Numbered from the stretch's first letter, positions 17,775 to 26,333 are shown. The stretch is DNA of 64,000 nt from Sphingopyxis italica (GCF_011926545.1 NZ_JAATIT010000002.1:124001-188000), one strand, 5' to 3'. Notes: a model not told the origin generated them from the letters alone. Program-made: numbers and translations.

Positions 17775-17951
17775 TCTCTTCCGTGCACTACCAAGACGAG
17801 CTCTTGCGGGCTTTGCTTTTGGCGCTTTGATACAATCCAGCGCGAATCCTCCTTGATATGGCCCCCTGCAATATCTTTCTTGACCAAGCTCTGAAATGCG
17901 ACCCGATGAGCTTCGGTCAGGTGGGGCGATGAATTAGTGGATACATCGTCG

Positions 17952-17986
17952 AAGGGCGGCGCAGGATAATTTGCGTCGCCCTTTTT
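17952..17986 (+). terminator. Rho-independent terminator
   Basis: A 12-bp stem AAGGGCGGCGCA/TGCGTCGCCCTT with one mismatch and an 8-9-base loop, followed by a T run. It would end transcripts from the mobilization/antitoxin genes. Confidence 0.7.
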
Positions 17987-18060
17987 ACAATGGCGGGGAA
18001 ATCCGTTAGCCTTCTCTCAGGCATGCGGCCAATTCATTGTTCGTGGCACCGAAGTCGGGG

Positions 18061-18501
18061 CTATTTTGCCTTCGTGCGGCCTCGCGGATTTGGTTTGCGT
18101 CCACCGCCACGGCCCTTGGTTCCAAGGCCGATTTCTTTAGCTAGCGCCCGGCGCCGTTCCGCGTAAGTGGGGGCCACCATCGGATAGTCCTTCGGAAGGC
18201 TCCACTTCGCCCGATAATCTTCGGGCGTCATGCCATAATGCGTCATCAGATGGCGACGCAGCATTTTCAATTTTTTTCCGTCCTCAAGGCAGACAATGTA
18301 GTCAGGCTTTACCGAAGATCGAATTGATACCGCTGGTTCCTGCTTGATCTCGGGCTCTGGCTTCACGGCAAGGCCTGCAAGGGCGTGGTGGACGGATTGT
18401 ATGACAAGTGGGATGTCTGAGATCGCGACGCTGTTATTGCTGACGTGGGCAGCAACGATGTCCGCGGTCAATGTTACGAGCGTCTCCTTGTCATCCATCA
18501 T
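18061..18501 (-). CDS. MucR/Ros family transcriptional regulator
   Basis: 146 aa. C-terminal zinc-finger domain of the MucR type: CLEDGKKLKMLRRHLMTHYG, with the second cysteine replaced by aspartate as in many MucR proteins, then MTPEDYRAKW and YPMVAPTYAERRRALAKEIGLG. MucR proteins bind AT-rich DNA and silence horizontally acquired genes, exopolysaccharide and motility genes. I start at ATG 18501 because GAAGGG precedes it; an upstream in-frame extension to 18699 has no family similarity. Basic glycine-rich tail. A small zinc-ribbon gene is divergent. Confidence 0.9.
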   Translation of the reverse strand: MMDDKETLVTLTADIVAAHVSNNSVAISDIPLVIQSVHHALAGLAVKPEPEIKQEPAVSIRSSVKPDYIVCLEDGKKLKMLRRHLMTHYGMTPEDYRAKWSLPKDYPMVAPTYAERRRALAKEIGLGTKGRGGGRKPNPRGRTKAK

Positions 18502-18676
18502 ATATTCCCTTCGGTACGGTCCCCGGTCATAATAATTCGAGTGCGAACTTTGTCGCGGAAAAATCCACAGACATGAGGCAGTGTTGCCTGAGTTTCGACC
18601 TGGTTCCAAGCATGCATGGTTAACCCTATTGGGCAATGGTGTTCGGATTCTCTGACAAATCGAGTATATTGAGTTC

Positions 18677-18862
18677 ATGGCCCACGAGCTTGATGACATC
18701 CGCGCTGCAGGAAGTTGCCCTGGCTGTGGGCGAGAATTCAGCGTCAGTTATAAAACGCTACGACTAAAGCGGACGATAGAATGTCCCGGCTGCGGTGAAA
18801 CTATCCGATTGACTGACGATACTCCCATTTCGGCCGTCCAGCGCCTCATCGACGAGACGTGA
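18677..18862 (+). CDS. Small zinc-ribbon protein
   Basis: 61 aa with two CxxC knuckles, C14/C17 (CPGC) and C36/C39 (CPGC), about 18 residues apart. This fits a single zinc ribbon of the kind found in small regulatory or RNA/DNA-binding proteins. It is divergent from mucR. Coding status is supported by the conserved knuckles only. Confidence 0.5.
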   Translation: MAHELDDIRAAGSCPGCGREFSVSYKTLRLKRTIECPGCGETIRLTDDTPISAVQRLIDET

Positions 18863-19108
18863 GAGGTTGTCCCGCCGCGGGGTCGCTACGCAGCGGGACG
18901 ATCTGCGCATACCTGTGTCCAATGAAAATTGGGTAACCATGACACTGATTACCCTGAGCCTTTATGTTGAGGGCATGAGAGGACGGCGTCACTATCACTA
19001 GCCACGTTACTATATCCGGCGGCGCTCCAACTATCGGAACTCTCGAGGAGGTTCTGCTGGTGGCCTTGTAGCTGGTGCAATGTAAGCGTGGCGACGAAAC
19101 CGCGTTTA

Positions 19109-19720
19109 TCAGTCGGGGCGGGCCGCGGCGTTGACGGCGGCAGCTATTCCCTGCGCCCGTCGCTTGGCGAGCTTTGCCATGCGTGCGTTGATCTCGTCGG
19201 GGCCGATATCGTTGTGATCGAAGACGCCGCCATACCATTGCACCATGGACGCGCGTTCGGGATGGCGCGGCTTGGCCATGGCATCGAGGAACTCCTCAAA
19301 TCCCGGGGTGCCGCCGACATCTTCGGGCGGAGCCCGCCGTTCGCCATCGACGAAGCGCGGGTAATCGATGCCGGGAATGGCGGGTGTGATCTCTTCGATC
19401 TCGATGCGATGTCGCCAGTTGTCCCCGAAATCATAGGTGTAGGCGAAGCTGGTGATGCCGCGCTCGACGAGCTTGCCGATGCGCATATTGGCGGCGTCGC
19501 GGGTGCGGACCATGAAAGCATCGTCATCATCGAAGCGGATGCCATAGGCGGCATCGCCCACGTCGAAACGGAACAGATGGTAGTTCTCGAAGAGCATGCA
19601 GGCTTGGATCGCGAGGTGCAGGGTCTTAAGACTGTTGGTGACGGGAAGTTCTACGCGGCGCCAGATGACGGGTTTCATGTCTTCGAGCGTGATGCGAATC
19701 CGGGCGATCTGATCGGTCAT
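19109..19720 (-). CDS. Plasmid pRiA4b ORF-3 family protein
   Basis: 203 aa. Shows the family pattern: IRITLEDMKPVIWRRVELP at the start, LHLAIQACMLFENYHLFRFDVG, then FAYTYDFGDNWRHRIEIE and YPRFVDGERRAPPEDVGG. Members are common on plasmids and mobile elements; their biochemical role is unknown. I start at ATG 19720, where family similarity begins; the frame is open further upstream only because it runs through an IS66 remnant. The gene may be transcribed from within the old IS end. Confidence 0.85.
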   Translation of the reverse strand: MTDQIARIRITLEDMKPVIWRRVELPVTNSLKTLHLAIQACMLFENYHLFRFDVGDAAYGIRFDDDDAFMVRTRDAANMRIGKLVERGITSFAYTYDFGDNWRHRIEIEEITPAIPGIDYPRFVDGERRAPPEDVGGTPGFEEFLDAMAKPRHPERASMVQWYGGVFDHNDIGPDEINARMAKLAKRRAQGIAAAVNAAARPD

Positions 19721-19734
19721 GCCGCCATGCTGAC

Positions 19735-20173
19735 GGGTGCGGTCTGTGCTGTCCAGTTCCACGGCATGAGCCCGTCCACAGCGGGACGCGGGCCAGCCTG
19801 ATGCGATCTTCTCGATGACATCGGCGATATAAGCCTGCGGTTCGACGTCATTGAGCTTCCCCGTCTCGATGATCGAATAGATAGCGGCGGCGCGTTCGCC
19901 GCCTGCCTTCGATCCGGCGAACAGGCAGTTCTCGCGGCCGCTGGCGATGGCGTGGATCGCGCGCTCGGCGGATATTGTCGCGATCTCGGCCATGACCTCG
20001 GCAAACGACGGTGCCGGCGTGCGCGTCGCTCCCGTCAGATCGCCGCTAGTGCCTGCCGACGCCACGTATAGAGCATCCCGCTGCCGATGACGTGCCGCTC
20101 GCAGGTCGCCGAGGCCGATCCGTCGGGGCCGAACGCCTCGCGCGAGATCGCCAGCTTCTGTTCCACTTACCAA
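19735..20173 (-). pseudogene. Internally deleted IS66 remnant (tnpA'-'tnpC)
   Basis: 20166 down to about 20038 encodes the start of an IS66 TnpA (KLAISREAFGPDGSASATC, then IGSGMLYTWRRQAL) and ends in a stop. From about 19960 down to 19760 the sequence encodes the extreme C-terminus of the IS66 transposase TnpC (RENCLFAGSKAGGERAAAIY, then IETGKLNDVEPQAYIADVIE). Everything between, including tnpB, is missing. The element is dead. It differs in sequence from the IS66 copy at 11.0-11.4 kb. Confidence 0.8.
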
Positions 20174-20411
20174 CCACGACGACCTCCAACGACCGCGATC
20201 CGACTGCTCATACGATCACTCATATGACCGGTCACAAGAGCACTCGCCGCCGTCGCTCCGATATCCTCGTCTATCAGCGCTCCTCGCAAAGAGCGGCTCT
20301 CAGCATCCCGCAACAGTTTCCTGCAAGGCGGCCTTCAGAACACGGTTACATAAACGGTGTGCGGCAAGCGACATGTGCTGCCCCCCCCGGCGACTGCAGA
20401 AGGGATGACGG

Positions 20412-20609
20412 TTATTCGCCTTGGCTTTTGCGTCTGCCAATCGAGCGCCCCACGAGCCAGCCAATCAAAAGCCCCGATGCCATGATCAGATAGCGGACAA
20501 TCGTGCTGGAATGCGAGGCGAAGAGGATCGCGGCAACCGCGGCGACACCCATGCCCACGAAAATCCCCGCCATTGCATATTTATCTTCGGTCGATCGTTT
20601 TCCTGCCAT
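20412..20609 (-). CDS. Small two-helix membrane protein
   Basis: 65 aa with two predicted membrane helices (GIFVGMGVAAVAAILFASHS and YLIMASGLLIGWLVGRSIG) and a charged C-terminus. ATG 20609 has GGGGAGGAAG seven bases upstream, which decides the start over an in-frame GTG/ATG further up. No family known to me. It is flanked by an imperfect repeat (20187-20220 and 20631-20657). Confidence 0.55.
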   Translation of the reverse strand: MAGKRSTEDKYAMAGIFVGMGVAAVAAILFASHSSTIVRYLIMASGLLIGWLVGRSIGRRKSQGE

Positions 20610-20716
20610 CGTCTGCTTCCTCCCCTTGACCAACGACCGCGCTCATACGCGATCACTACGACGAACATTATAGCAGCCAGCGCGCAAGCGGCCGGGTTCA
20701 AAAAGCGACGCTTGGG

Positions 20717-21025
20717 TCACGCTGTCCTCGCGAAGGTCGCGATCCGGGCGCACCGATCGACCGAGACCTTGTAGCCGGCCCGTTGCCAGGATTTGCATTG
20801 CGCATGGCGCGTCGTTCGAACGTCCTCATTCGCCCACCATTCATTCTTTTCATAAGCGGTGGGCGGCAGGCCGCCGACCAATTCTCCGATCTGATCGAAT
20901 GTCAGCGACACGCGCACTTTGTCGCTGCGCGCCAGATAGTCCGCGAGAGGATCATATTTCGCCAAATTTCTCTCCCGGACCGAATAAATCCGGGGAAGAA
21001 TGGCGCGGAGCGTGTCGGTTTGCAA
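20717..21025 (-). CDS. DUF7662-like small protein
   Basis: 102 aa. The central pattern KYDPLADYLARSDKVRVSLTFDQIGELVGGLPPTAYEKNEWWAN followed by H, SWQRAGYKV matches a small domain found widely in bacteria near restriction or mobile genes, as far as I recall annotated DUF7662. It probably binds nucleic acid or a partner protein. Start uncertain within the first 20 residues. Part of a run of minus-strand sphingomonad-type small genes. Confidence 0.55.
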   Translation of the reverse strand: MQTDTLRAILPRIYSVRERNLAKYDPLADYLARSDKVRVSLTFDQIGELVGGLPPTAYEKNEWWANEDVRTTRHAQCKSWQRAGYKVSVDRCARIATFARTA

Positions 21026-21090
21026 TCCGCGCAGCTAATCATCCTGGGAACAGTCGACGGTTGATGCTGGGCCCAACCTCGACCGATCCG

Positions 21091-21288
21091 TCACATCGAC
21101 AGCGGGCGCTCTCCGGTCCACAGCAAGGACAGCTTCTCGGCGATCGCCTTCCAGCGCGCGACGCCTTCGCCATCGCCCGCGAGGGCCAATGCACCGATGC
21201 GCTCGGCGATCCAGACACCCGCCTGTTCGCCATGCTGTTTCTCGACGGCAAGGGCGCAGACCCACAGCTCACGCTCGGATGTCATCAT
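21091..21288 (-). CDS. DUF6961-like small protein
   Basis: 65 aa. The pattern ELWVCALAVEKQHGEQAGVWIAERIGALALAGDGEGVARW recalls a sphingomonad-restricted family that I believe is DUF6961; function unknown. ATG 21288 overlaps the stop of a 28-codon membrane microprotein (ATGA), which suggests translational coupling and fixes the start rather than 21300. Confidence 0.6.
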   Translation of the reverse strand: MMTSERELWVCALAVEKQHGEQAGVWIAERIGALALAGDGEGVARWKAIAEKLSLLWTGERPLSM

Positions 21289-21371
21289 CCGAGCAGACAT
21301 CGCACGGCCGACAGGATCCCGGCAACAAGCGAGCCGAAGACGACCGCGGTCACCGCCCAGAACTCAAGCAT
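21285..21371 (-). CDS. 28-aa membrane microprotein
   Basis: A very short frame, MLEFWAVTAVVFGSLVAG then ILSAVRCLLG: essentially one transmembrane helix. It lies 32 bases after the thermonuclease-family gene and its stop overlaps the next start by ATGA. Position and coupling argue that it is translated; there is no other evidence. Confidence 0.4.
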   Translation of the reverse strand: MLEFWAVTAVVFGSLVAGILSAVRCLLG

Positions 21372-21403
21372 GTGAGCCCGGGCTTTCCACTTTGGCTCAC
21401 GCC

Positions 21404-21835
21404 TCACTCGCAGCGATGCCCCCGCCAGTACCGATCCCAGCGGGCCGCATAGCCGTCGCGAACCATCGCGCAGGAGATGTCGCCCGATTGCGGCGAGACG
21501 CAAAAGACGGCAGTGCGATTGCCGCCGGCGCCACCTGCTGAACGACACCGCATCGTCGGGCCGGTGACCGTGATATGCCCGGTTGAGCGCGTGCCCGTGC
21601 GCTTGCCGACCAGGCCGACCAGATGATCGCGAGCCGCGCGGGGATCGGCGGCGGCGCAAGGATGACCGGGGCTGCACGTCCCGTCCATTTCGCGAGCCGC
21701 AATGCCCGACAGCCGGACATGCGGCCCCTCGGCGCACCAGATCGGGCCATCGCCATCCCATACGGCGGTAGGAGTGCAGTCGAACGACTGGCCCGACGGG
21801 ACGATCGAGGCGAGGAATAGAGCTGCGGATATCAT
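21404..21835 (-). CDS. Exported thermonuclease-family protein
   Basis: 143 aa. Short hydrophobic signal-like start (MISAALFLASIVPSGQ), then WDGDGPIWCAEGPHVRLSGIAAREMDGTC, a pattern related to the SNase fold (RLxGI.A.E) as seen in sphingomonad thermonuclease-like proteins, and six or more cysteines that may form disulfides. Probably periplasmic. Whether it cuts nucleic acid is uncertain because the catalytic arginines cannot be placed safely. First of the small operon that continues with the microprotein and DUF6961 genes. Confidence 0.65.
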   Translation of the reverse strand: MISAALFLASIVPSGQSFDCTPTAVWDGDGPIWCAEGPHVRLSGIAAREMDGTCSPGHPCAAADPRAARDHLVGLVGKRTGTRSTGHITVTGPTMRCRSAGGAGGNRTAVFCVSPQSGDISCAMVRDGYAARWDRYWRGHRCE

Positions 21836-21857
21836 GACGCCTCTATTCCAAGCCTGC

Positions 21858-23018
21858 TCAGATCATGCAATCGCGGCGTGTCGCCGTCACCGAACCAAAA
21901 GCCGAACCCTTCGCCTGACCCTTTTCGAACAGGTCGAGATGGACCGTGGCACCCGCGCCGAGGAGAGGGCCATTGGTTTCGCAGATCTTGCGAACCAACT
22001 GCCGGCGCCCGCTGTCTGTGAGTATCGCGCCCTTCTGATCGACCAACGCCGTGAGCATGAGGCGATCGCCTTGCGCTTCGATCTTCGACACCGTGGTTTT
22101 GTCCATGAACGCCAACGGCGTCGACGTATCGCGCGCAGTCCTCGCCACTTCCGCGGACAGATCGACGGGCGCGGCAGGTGTGACAGACGCCATCGGAATG
22201 CCGACATCGGTCGCGGCTGCTTCTGGTGCCGCGGGCGCAGTGACGACCGCCTGCGTGATCGTGAACGCCGGTGCGGGCGTCCCCGGCTTCACCAGCCGGA
22301 ACGAGAAGGGATAGCGCTCGCCATTCCAGTCCAGGTCGATCGTCACGACCTTCGGCAGCTTCTTGTCCTTGATCTTGGCTAGGACGATCTTGCCGCCATA
22401 GCTGTCGTCGGGATCGACGGTCGAAAGCTGGACGACCGAGTTTGCGAGTTCGGCGCGCGTCCGGTCGAGGCGTTGCTGCACATTATAGATCGCATAGCCG
22501 GTACCCGCGGTGATGGCGGTAGCCTGGATCTGGCCGGCGACGCTCGGTGCGCTGTAATAGCCATGATAGGTGGCCCGCGGCGTATAGAATGTGCTGTGAT
22601 AGGTATCGCGCTGGCTGGCAGCGCCTGCCGCGGCAAGCCCGCCGAGCGCCGCAAGGCCGATCTGCGTCCACATCGCACGGTTCTTTGCTTTCTTTTCGAG
22701 CTCCTGCCGCGAAAAGACAGCCAGGGTTTGGTCGCCGGCCCTGATCGAGAAGTTCGAGATGTCGATATTCGCGGGCACATGGCCCGCATTATATACGCCG
22801 ACGTAGAAGGCGAGGCTGCCATGGTCGACGGGCAGCGGCTGAATTTGAACAGAACCCTGGCGGTTGAACAGCTCGACCGTCGCAACGCCCTGCTCGTAGC
22901 GAACAGTTTCCGCGCCGACTTGCACCGGCTGAACGACGAACTTTTCCTTCGCGGCAGCCTGGCCGGTTACAGTCAGCGCCATGCTGAACAGGACGATCCC
23001 TGCAATATTCCGATACAT
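21858..23018 (-). CDS. Exported hypothetical protein, 386 aa
   Basis: Signal peptide MYRNIAGIVLFSMALTVTGQ ending at AAA. A beta-rich N-terminal domain (VATVELFNRQGSVQIQPLPV) follows, then a short glycine/alanine hydrophobic segment near residue 120 (IGLAALGGLAAAGAA) and a YHxTFYTPRATYHGYY tyrosine-rich stretch. The C-terminal domain of about 80 residues (TALVDQKGAILTDSGRR) recalls small secreted beta-domains. No family recognised. Likely envelope-located. Codon use is like the surrounding accessory genes. Confidence 0.6.
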   Translation of the reverse strand: MYRNIAGIVLFSMALTVTGQAAAKEKFVVQPVQVGAETVRYEQGVATVELFNRQGSVQIQPLPVDHGSLAFYVGVYNAGHVPANIDISNFSIRAGDQTLAVFSRQELEKKAKNRAMWTQIGLAALGGLAAAGAASQRDTYHSTFYTPRATYHGYYSAPSVAGQIQATAITAGTGYAIYNVQQRLDRTRAELANSVVQLSTVDPDDSYGGKIVLAKIKDKKLPKVVTIDLDWNGERYPFSFRLVKPGTPAPAFTITQAVVTAPAAPEAAATDVGIPMASVTPAAPVDLSAEVARTARDTSTPLAFMDKTTVSKIEAQGDRLMLTALVDQKGAILTDSGRRQLVRKICETNGPLLGAGATVHLDLFEKGQAKGSAFGSVTATRRDCMI

Positions 23019-23326
23019 TGTTACCCCTCCCCGAAATCAATCAAGGTGGGCGCACTTAGATAGAATTGGTTACGGCGAAGAAAACGGGTTCGCAGCTATT
23101 TCGGCTATTTGATCCAAATTGGTGCAGTGCGCTCTTGGCGCCCCGAAATCGCCCTGTCGAAGATTGTCCTGCATCGAGGGACGATGAGAGTGGCGCGGCG
23201 CGATCACGCACCGAAGTTTCAACGGAAGAGAAGGCGCAGGCTGGCCCTGCGGGAAGGATGAAAACATCTGGCGCTGGGGCTGCCGAGAGCCCCGGCCCCC
23301 GGGCTCGTGCAACACGAGTAAGTCCA
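23019..23326. other. Divergent intergenic region
   Basis: About 300 bases between the divergent exported-protein gene and the next plus-strand gene. An open frame covers it on the plus strand but has no recognisable start or family signal. It presumably holds both promoters; I see no clear operator or hairpin. Confidence 0.4.
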
Positions 23327-23926
23327 ATGACGATGATAAATTCGCCGGGTAGCGCAATCGATCTCATGATCGAGCCGCACCCAAGCATGTTCGGTCTCGT
23401 GATCAAGGGCAGCGTCCCGCTACCGACCGCGACGAGAACCGACATCAAGCTCATGCGCTACCTGGCATCGCTAATGCACAGCCGCGCGAGCCGCGATGTG
23501 CTGAATATGGCTGGGCTGCTTGCCGACAGCCTGTTCATCGAGACGCCCGGCGTCATAGTGCGGGCAACGGCTTGCGCCTCGCCCCTGTTCCTCGGCGAGA
23601 TGGAAGCCGAAGCGATCGCGGCCCGGCATCCGGTCGTGCTGCTGCGGCATTCGCAGGGCCAGTCGGCCAACGATGTCACCATCGACCTCGTTCTTCCGGG
23701 CGACGCCGATCTTCGATGGCTTCAGGGCTATCGGCTGTTCCGCGGTCTCGCGGGGGACAGCTGCATCGTGCCGACGGGCGACGGACCCTCGGTCCGATTG
23801 CTGCCTCACGGGCTGTTTCTGACCGAGCACGCGCCATACGCCGACGACTGGGACCGGACCGCCGGCATCGAGCGCGCTAACGCGCATCTCGACGCGCATC
23901 TGCGCGGAGGATGGTCATGGCGATGA
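23327..23926 (+). CDS. Hypothetical protein, 199 aa
   Basis: Unrecognised cytoplasmic protein without membrane segments. ATG 23327 (or 23333) is the first reasonable start; the frame extends upstream to 23066 without one. Contains alternating beta/helix segments (PSMFGLVIKGSVPLPTATRT). It overlaps the next gene start by a few bases, and the four genes to 25484 form one operon-like run. Confidence 0.5.
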   Translation: MTMINSPGSAIDLMIEPHPSMFGLVIKGSVPLPTATRTDIKLMRYLASLMHSRASRDVLNMAGLLADSLFIETPGVIVRATACASPLFLGEMEAEAIAARHPVVLLRHSQGQSANDVTIDLVLPGDADLRWLQGYRLFRGLAGDSCIVPTGDGPSVRLLPHGLFLTEHAPYADDWDRTAGIERANAHLDAHLRGGWSWR

Positions 23927-24531
23927 AAAAACGACCCGCGCCTGAGGGACTCGATTTCGTGCCCGTCGAAGGCGGCAGCGATCCCCATATTGCTTTCGGG
24001 GTCGTTCGACGTCGGATTGGAAGTGGGGCGATCCAGACCGCGCCCGGCTCGGTGCTCCGGCGTTTGTCGCCGGGACGCAAGGCCGACGTCGCGGCGCCAT
24101 GGGAACCCACATGCTACCGCTGGGACGTCCTGCTTCCACCGATGGCGCATGACGATTGCCTCGATCCGAAGCGCCTCTGCGAGCAATATGAAGCGCAGGC
24201 CTGTGAAGGCCTCAAAGACCTGCTCGTTATGATGACGATCCGTTTTCCTGACGCCGACCGGATCCATGCCATCTGGGAGGATGTGCGCGCATTTGCTCGC
24301 GAACGGCTTTGCCGCGAGCGTAATCTCGCCGTCATCGCCGCCTTCCACCTGCCGGTCCAGATTGGGTCGACGAATCCGCCGCATGTTCACCTGATGGCCT
24401 TGGCGCGCGAACTCAAAGCTTATGGTTTTGCGGACTTTGTCCGGCCGTTTGCGGCCGACGCAGGCAAGGCGATGTTCGCTGCGGAGTGGGCCGAGTGGCA
24501 GGCACATCAAGGATGCACCGCCGGCATCTGA
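23917..24531 (+). CDS. MobA/MobL relaxase-like protein
   Basis: 204 aa. The stretch ERNLAVIAAFHLPVQIG followed by NPPHVHLMALARELKAYGFA resembles the histidine motif (HxH followed by a hydrophobic strand) of MobA/MobL relaxases, embedded in an otherwise short protein. The N-terminal tyrosine motif of a full relaxase is not evident, so it may be a relaxase-derived protein rather than an active nickase. Start at ATG 23917 is favoured by GGAGG six bases upstream; ATG 23911 and 23923 are close alternatives. Confidence 0.5.
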   Translation: MAMKKRPAPEGLDFVPVEGGSDPHIAFGVVRRRIGSGAIQTAPGSVLRRLSPGRKADVAAPWEPTCYRWDVLLPPMAHDDCLDPKRLCEQYEAQACEGLKDLLVMMTIRFPDADRIHAIWEDVRAFARERLCRERNLAVIAAFHLPVQIGSTNPPHVHLMALARELKAYGFADFVRPFAADAGKAMFAAEWAEWQAHQGCTAGI

Positions 24532-24664
24532 CGCGCCGACGGCCTGCCGCCGCGCCACGACCGGCGCCGAGAACAAACCCGAAAGAAGACTGCTCAGCTG
24601 TGGCTGGAGCGAAGAGAGGAAAGCAGCCGCTGTCCAGCCAGCGCTGCCAAGGACTGGATCATAT

Positions 24665-25132
24665 ATGTCAAAATACCCCACCGCCATCGACCGCGCCGAA
24701 GAAATGGAAACGCTGAGGGCCGCGCTCGTTATCGTCCGGATCGCCGAGCTCGAGCTCGACGAGAAAGCGCCGATCTTGCCTGTCAAATGCTCGCACTATC
24801 TGATCGCGGCCGATGCCGATCTGCTGATCGTTCCAGCCAATGCTTCGGCCGTCGGCAATCATCATGCCGTCGAGAACATCATGTGCCTTTCTCGCTGCGA
24901 CGCGCTGATGGTCTATGTCGCGCGGCCGGGGACCGGCAAAAACCGGGTTGTTGTCGACATCGGGATCCACGGCCTCGTGCCCGTGTGGCACCGCGAATAT
25001 CGGCCCTGCCTGATCGATCGCGTGCTCCATTTCGTGCCTGACCAGGATGCGAGCGGCCCAGCATTCAAGCTGACCAAGCGCGGGTTGAAGCAAGCGGCCG
25101 ATTTCGACGCGCTAAACCCAGATGGAATCTGA
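24665..25132 (+). CDS. Hypothetical protein, 155 aa
   Basis: Unrecognised. Alternating beta strands and helices (SHYLIAADADLLIVPANAS; NRVVVDIGIHGLVPVWH), no signal or membrane segment. ATG 24665 is the first start after the end of the preceding gene. Part of the same plus-strand run as the genes on either side. Confidence 0.5.
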   Translation: MSKYPTAIDRAEEMETLRAALVIVRIAELELDEKAPILPVKCSHYLIAADADLLIVPANASAVGNHHAVENIMCLSRCDALMVYVARPGTGKNRVVVDIGIHGLVPVWHREYRPCLIDRVLHFVPDQDASGPAFKLTKRGLKQAADFDALNPDGI

Positions 25133-25178
25133 CCCGCGACGTGCCGGGTTGCACCGAAAATATGAAAAGGAAAATGTG

Positions 25179-25484
25179 ATGCTAGTGGTGACGGTCGAAG
25201 TCTGGCCCTGGGGCCGCGAGGAACGGAAGTACAAAATTGGCGAGATCACGGCCGCGAATATCTCGAACGGTCGCATCGCAACCTACGAGGTTCGCGTCCA
25301 TTGCGATGGCTACGAGCCGGAAGGCCTGCCTGCCATCGATGAAGAATTCCTGCTTCGCGATCATGACCGCAGCGCCGGTGCGCTGGCGCTCATCCGTGAC
25401 GCGCTGCTCGTTACCATCCCGTTGCCTGAAGAAGGCGATGGCGCGTCCGATGCCGGGCCCGGGTCAATCTCACCGGACGTGTGA
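25179..25484 (+). CDS. Small hypothetical protein, 101 aa
   Basis: Begins MLVVTVEVWPWGREERKYK, then IGEITAANISNGRIATYEV, a compact beta-rich domain that is frequent in sphingomonad accessory regions upstream of small regulators. Function unknown. Three bases separate it from the following antitoxin-like gene, so they are probably co-transcribed. Confidence 0.55.
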   Translation: MLVVTVEVWPWGREERKYKIGEITAANISNGRIATYEVRVHCDGYEPEGLPAIDEEFLLRDHDRSAGALALIRDALLVTIPLPEEGDGASDAGPGSISPDV

Positions 25485-25487
25485 GAG

Positions 25488-26063
25488 ATGGACAAGCACC
25501 CCGGTTCCCCGAACTCTGGCTCCGCCGCAAGGACTGCTATCGCACGGTTCGCGCCGGCGAACCGGCGACGCCTGAGCGGGGCTGGCCTGCGCACCTTTCT
25601 TGCCATTGCCGATCTTTGGAGCCTGACCGAGGAACAGCGCCGGCTGATCCTCGGCTATCCGGCCCGGTCGACCTATCGCGGCTGGGTCAAGAAAGCTCGC
25701 GAGCATCGGGACATCACGCTGAGCGTCGATGCCCTGATGCGGATTTCAGCGATCTTGGGCATTTATAAAGGGCTTAGAATTCTCTTCGCGGATGACGATG
25801 AAGGTGTCACCTGGCTCCGGACGCCGCCTGATGCGCGCATTTTAGGGGGCGGACCTCCGATCGATCTTATGATCAGCGGCACGCAGGATGCTCTTCTCAC
25901 CGTACGCCGCTTGATCGATGCCGCACGCGGCGGGCTCTACAGGTACCCGACATCAGATGAGCGGGATTGGCCGCCCGATGACGATAGCGAGATCAAATTT
26001 GTCGGCATGGAAGATGAGGCCGGGGGGAGCGAGGGACTCGAACCCCCGACGCTGGGTTTCTGA
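25488..26063 (+). CDS. MbcA/ParS/Xre-type antitoxin with altered C-terminus
   Basis: 191 aa. N-terminal helix-turn-helix-like part (LWSLTEEQRRLILGYPARST), then the Xre/MbcA/ParS toxin-binding region (SAILGIYKGLRILFADDDEG, then GGPPIDLMISGTQDALLTVR and DAARGGLYR). These antitoxins neutralise RES-type toxins that degrade NAD+. No RES gene follows. The last residues (GGSEGLEPPTLGF) are encoded by a tRNA-3'-like sequence, whereas the partial paralogue at 27.1 kb ends in DDSEIKFV followed by a stop after a few residues. The original tail was therefore replaced, apparently by an integration event. Confidence 0.7.
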   Translation: MDKHPGSPNSGSAARTAIARFAPANRRRLSGAGLRTFLAIADLWSLTEEQRRLILGYPARSTYRGWVKKAREHRDITLSVDALMRISAILGIYKGLRILFADDDEGVTWLRTPPDARILGGGPPIDLMISGTQDALLTVRRLIDAARGGLYRYPTSDERDWPPDDDSEIKFVGMEDEAGGSEGLEPPTLGF

Positions 26064-26079
26064 TCCCACAAACCAGAAT
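26022..26079 (-). other. tRNA 3'-end-like scar, possible att site
   Basis: On the minus strand this reads like a T-arm (GGGGG-TTCGAGT-CCCTC) with an acceptor-like GCTCCCC. Upstream a possible anticodon stem CTGGT/ATCAG encloses a TTGTGGG loop, but the variable region is too long and no D-arm or 5' half is found. It is therefore a tRNA fragment, not a gene. Such fragments mark attachment sites of integrated elements. The T-arm is convincing; tRNA identity is not. Confidence 0.4.
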
Positions 26080-26295
26080 TTTTCAACACGGCATAATCGG
26101 CTGAAATCCACCGAATTGCGGACATTTGAACGAGACGGTCCTTGGACGACCACACAAACGACGACATATTTGGCGCCTTGCTTCGGTGATTTCGACAACA
26201 GTGTTTCGATTTGGTCACATGCTCCGCCAAGGCCGCCCGCCTTTTCCCCGTCCCCCGCGCCGAGAGACACCTTCGGGCGAATTGCACAGCTTCCC

Positions 26296-26324
26296 TTGAA
26301 GGGCTTTCCGAATATCCCTATAAG
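26296..26324 (+). promoter_or_regulatory. Promoter of the Phd/PIN operon
   Basis: TTGAAG, 17 bases, TATAAG: a good match to a housekeeping-sigma promoter, about 50 bases before the antitoxin ATG. Confidence 0.6.
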
Positions 26325-26333
26325 TGAACCGTT

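Noticed and set aside
26022..26079. Complete tRNA-His gene
   Set aside because: A GTG anticodon arm can be drawn, but the variable region is too long and the D-arm and 5' acceptor strand are missing, so only a tRNA fragment is called.
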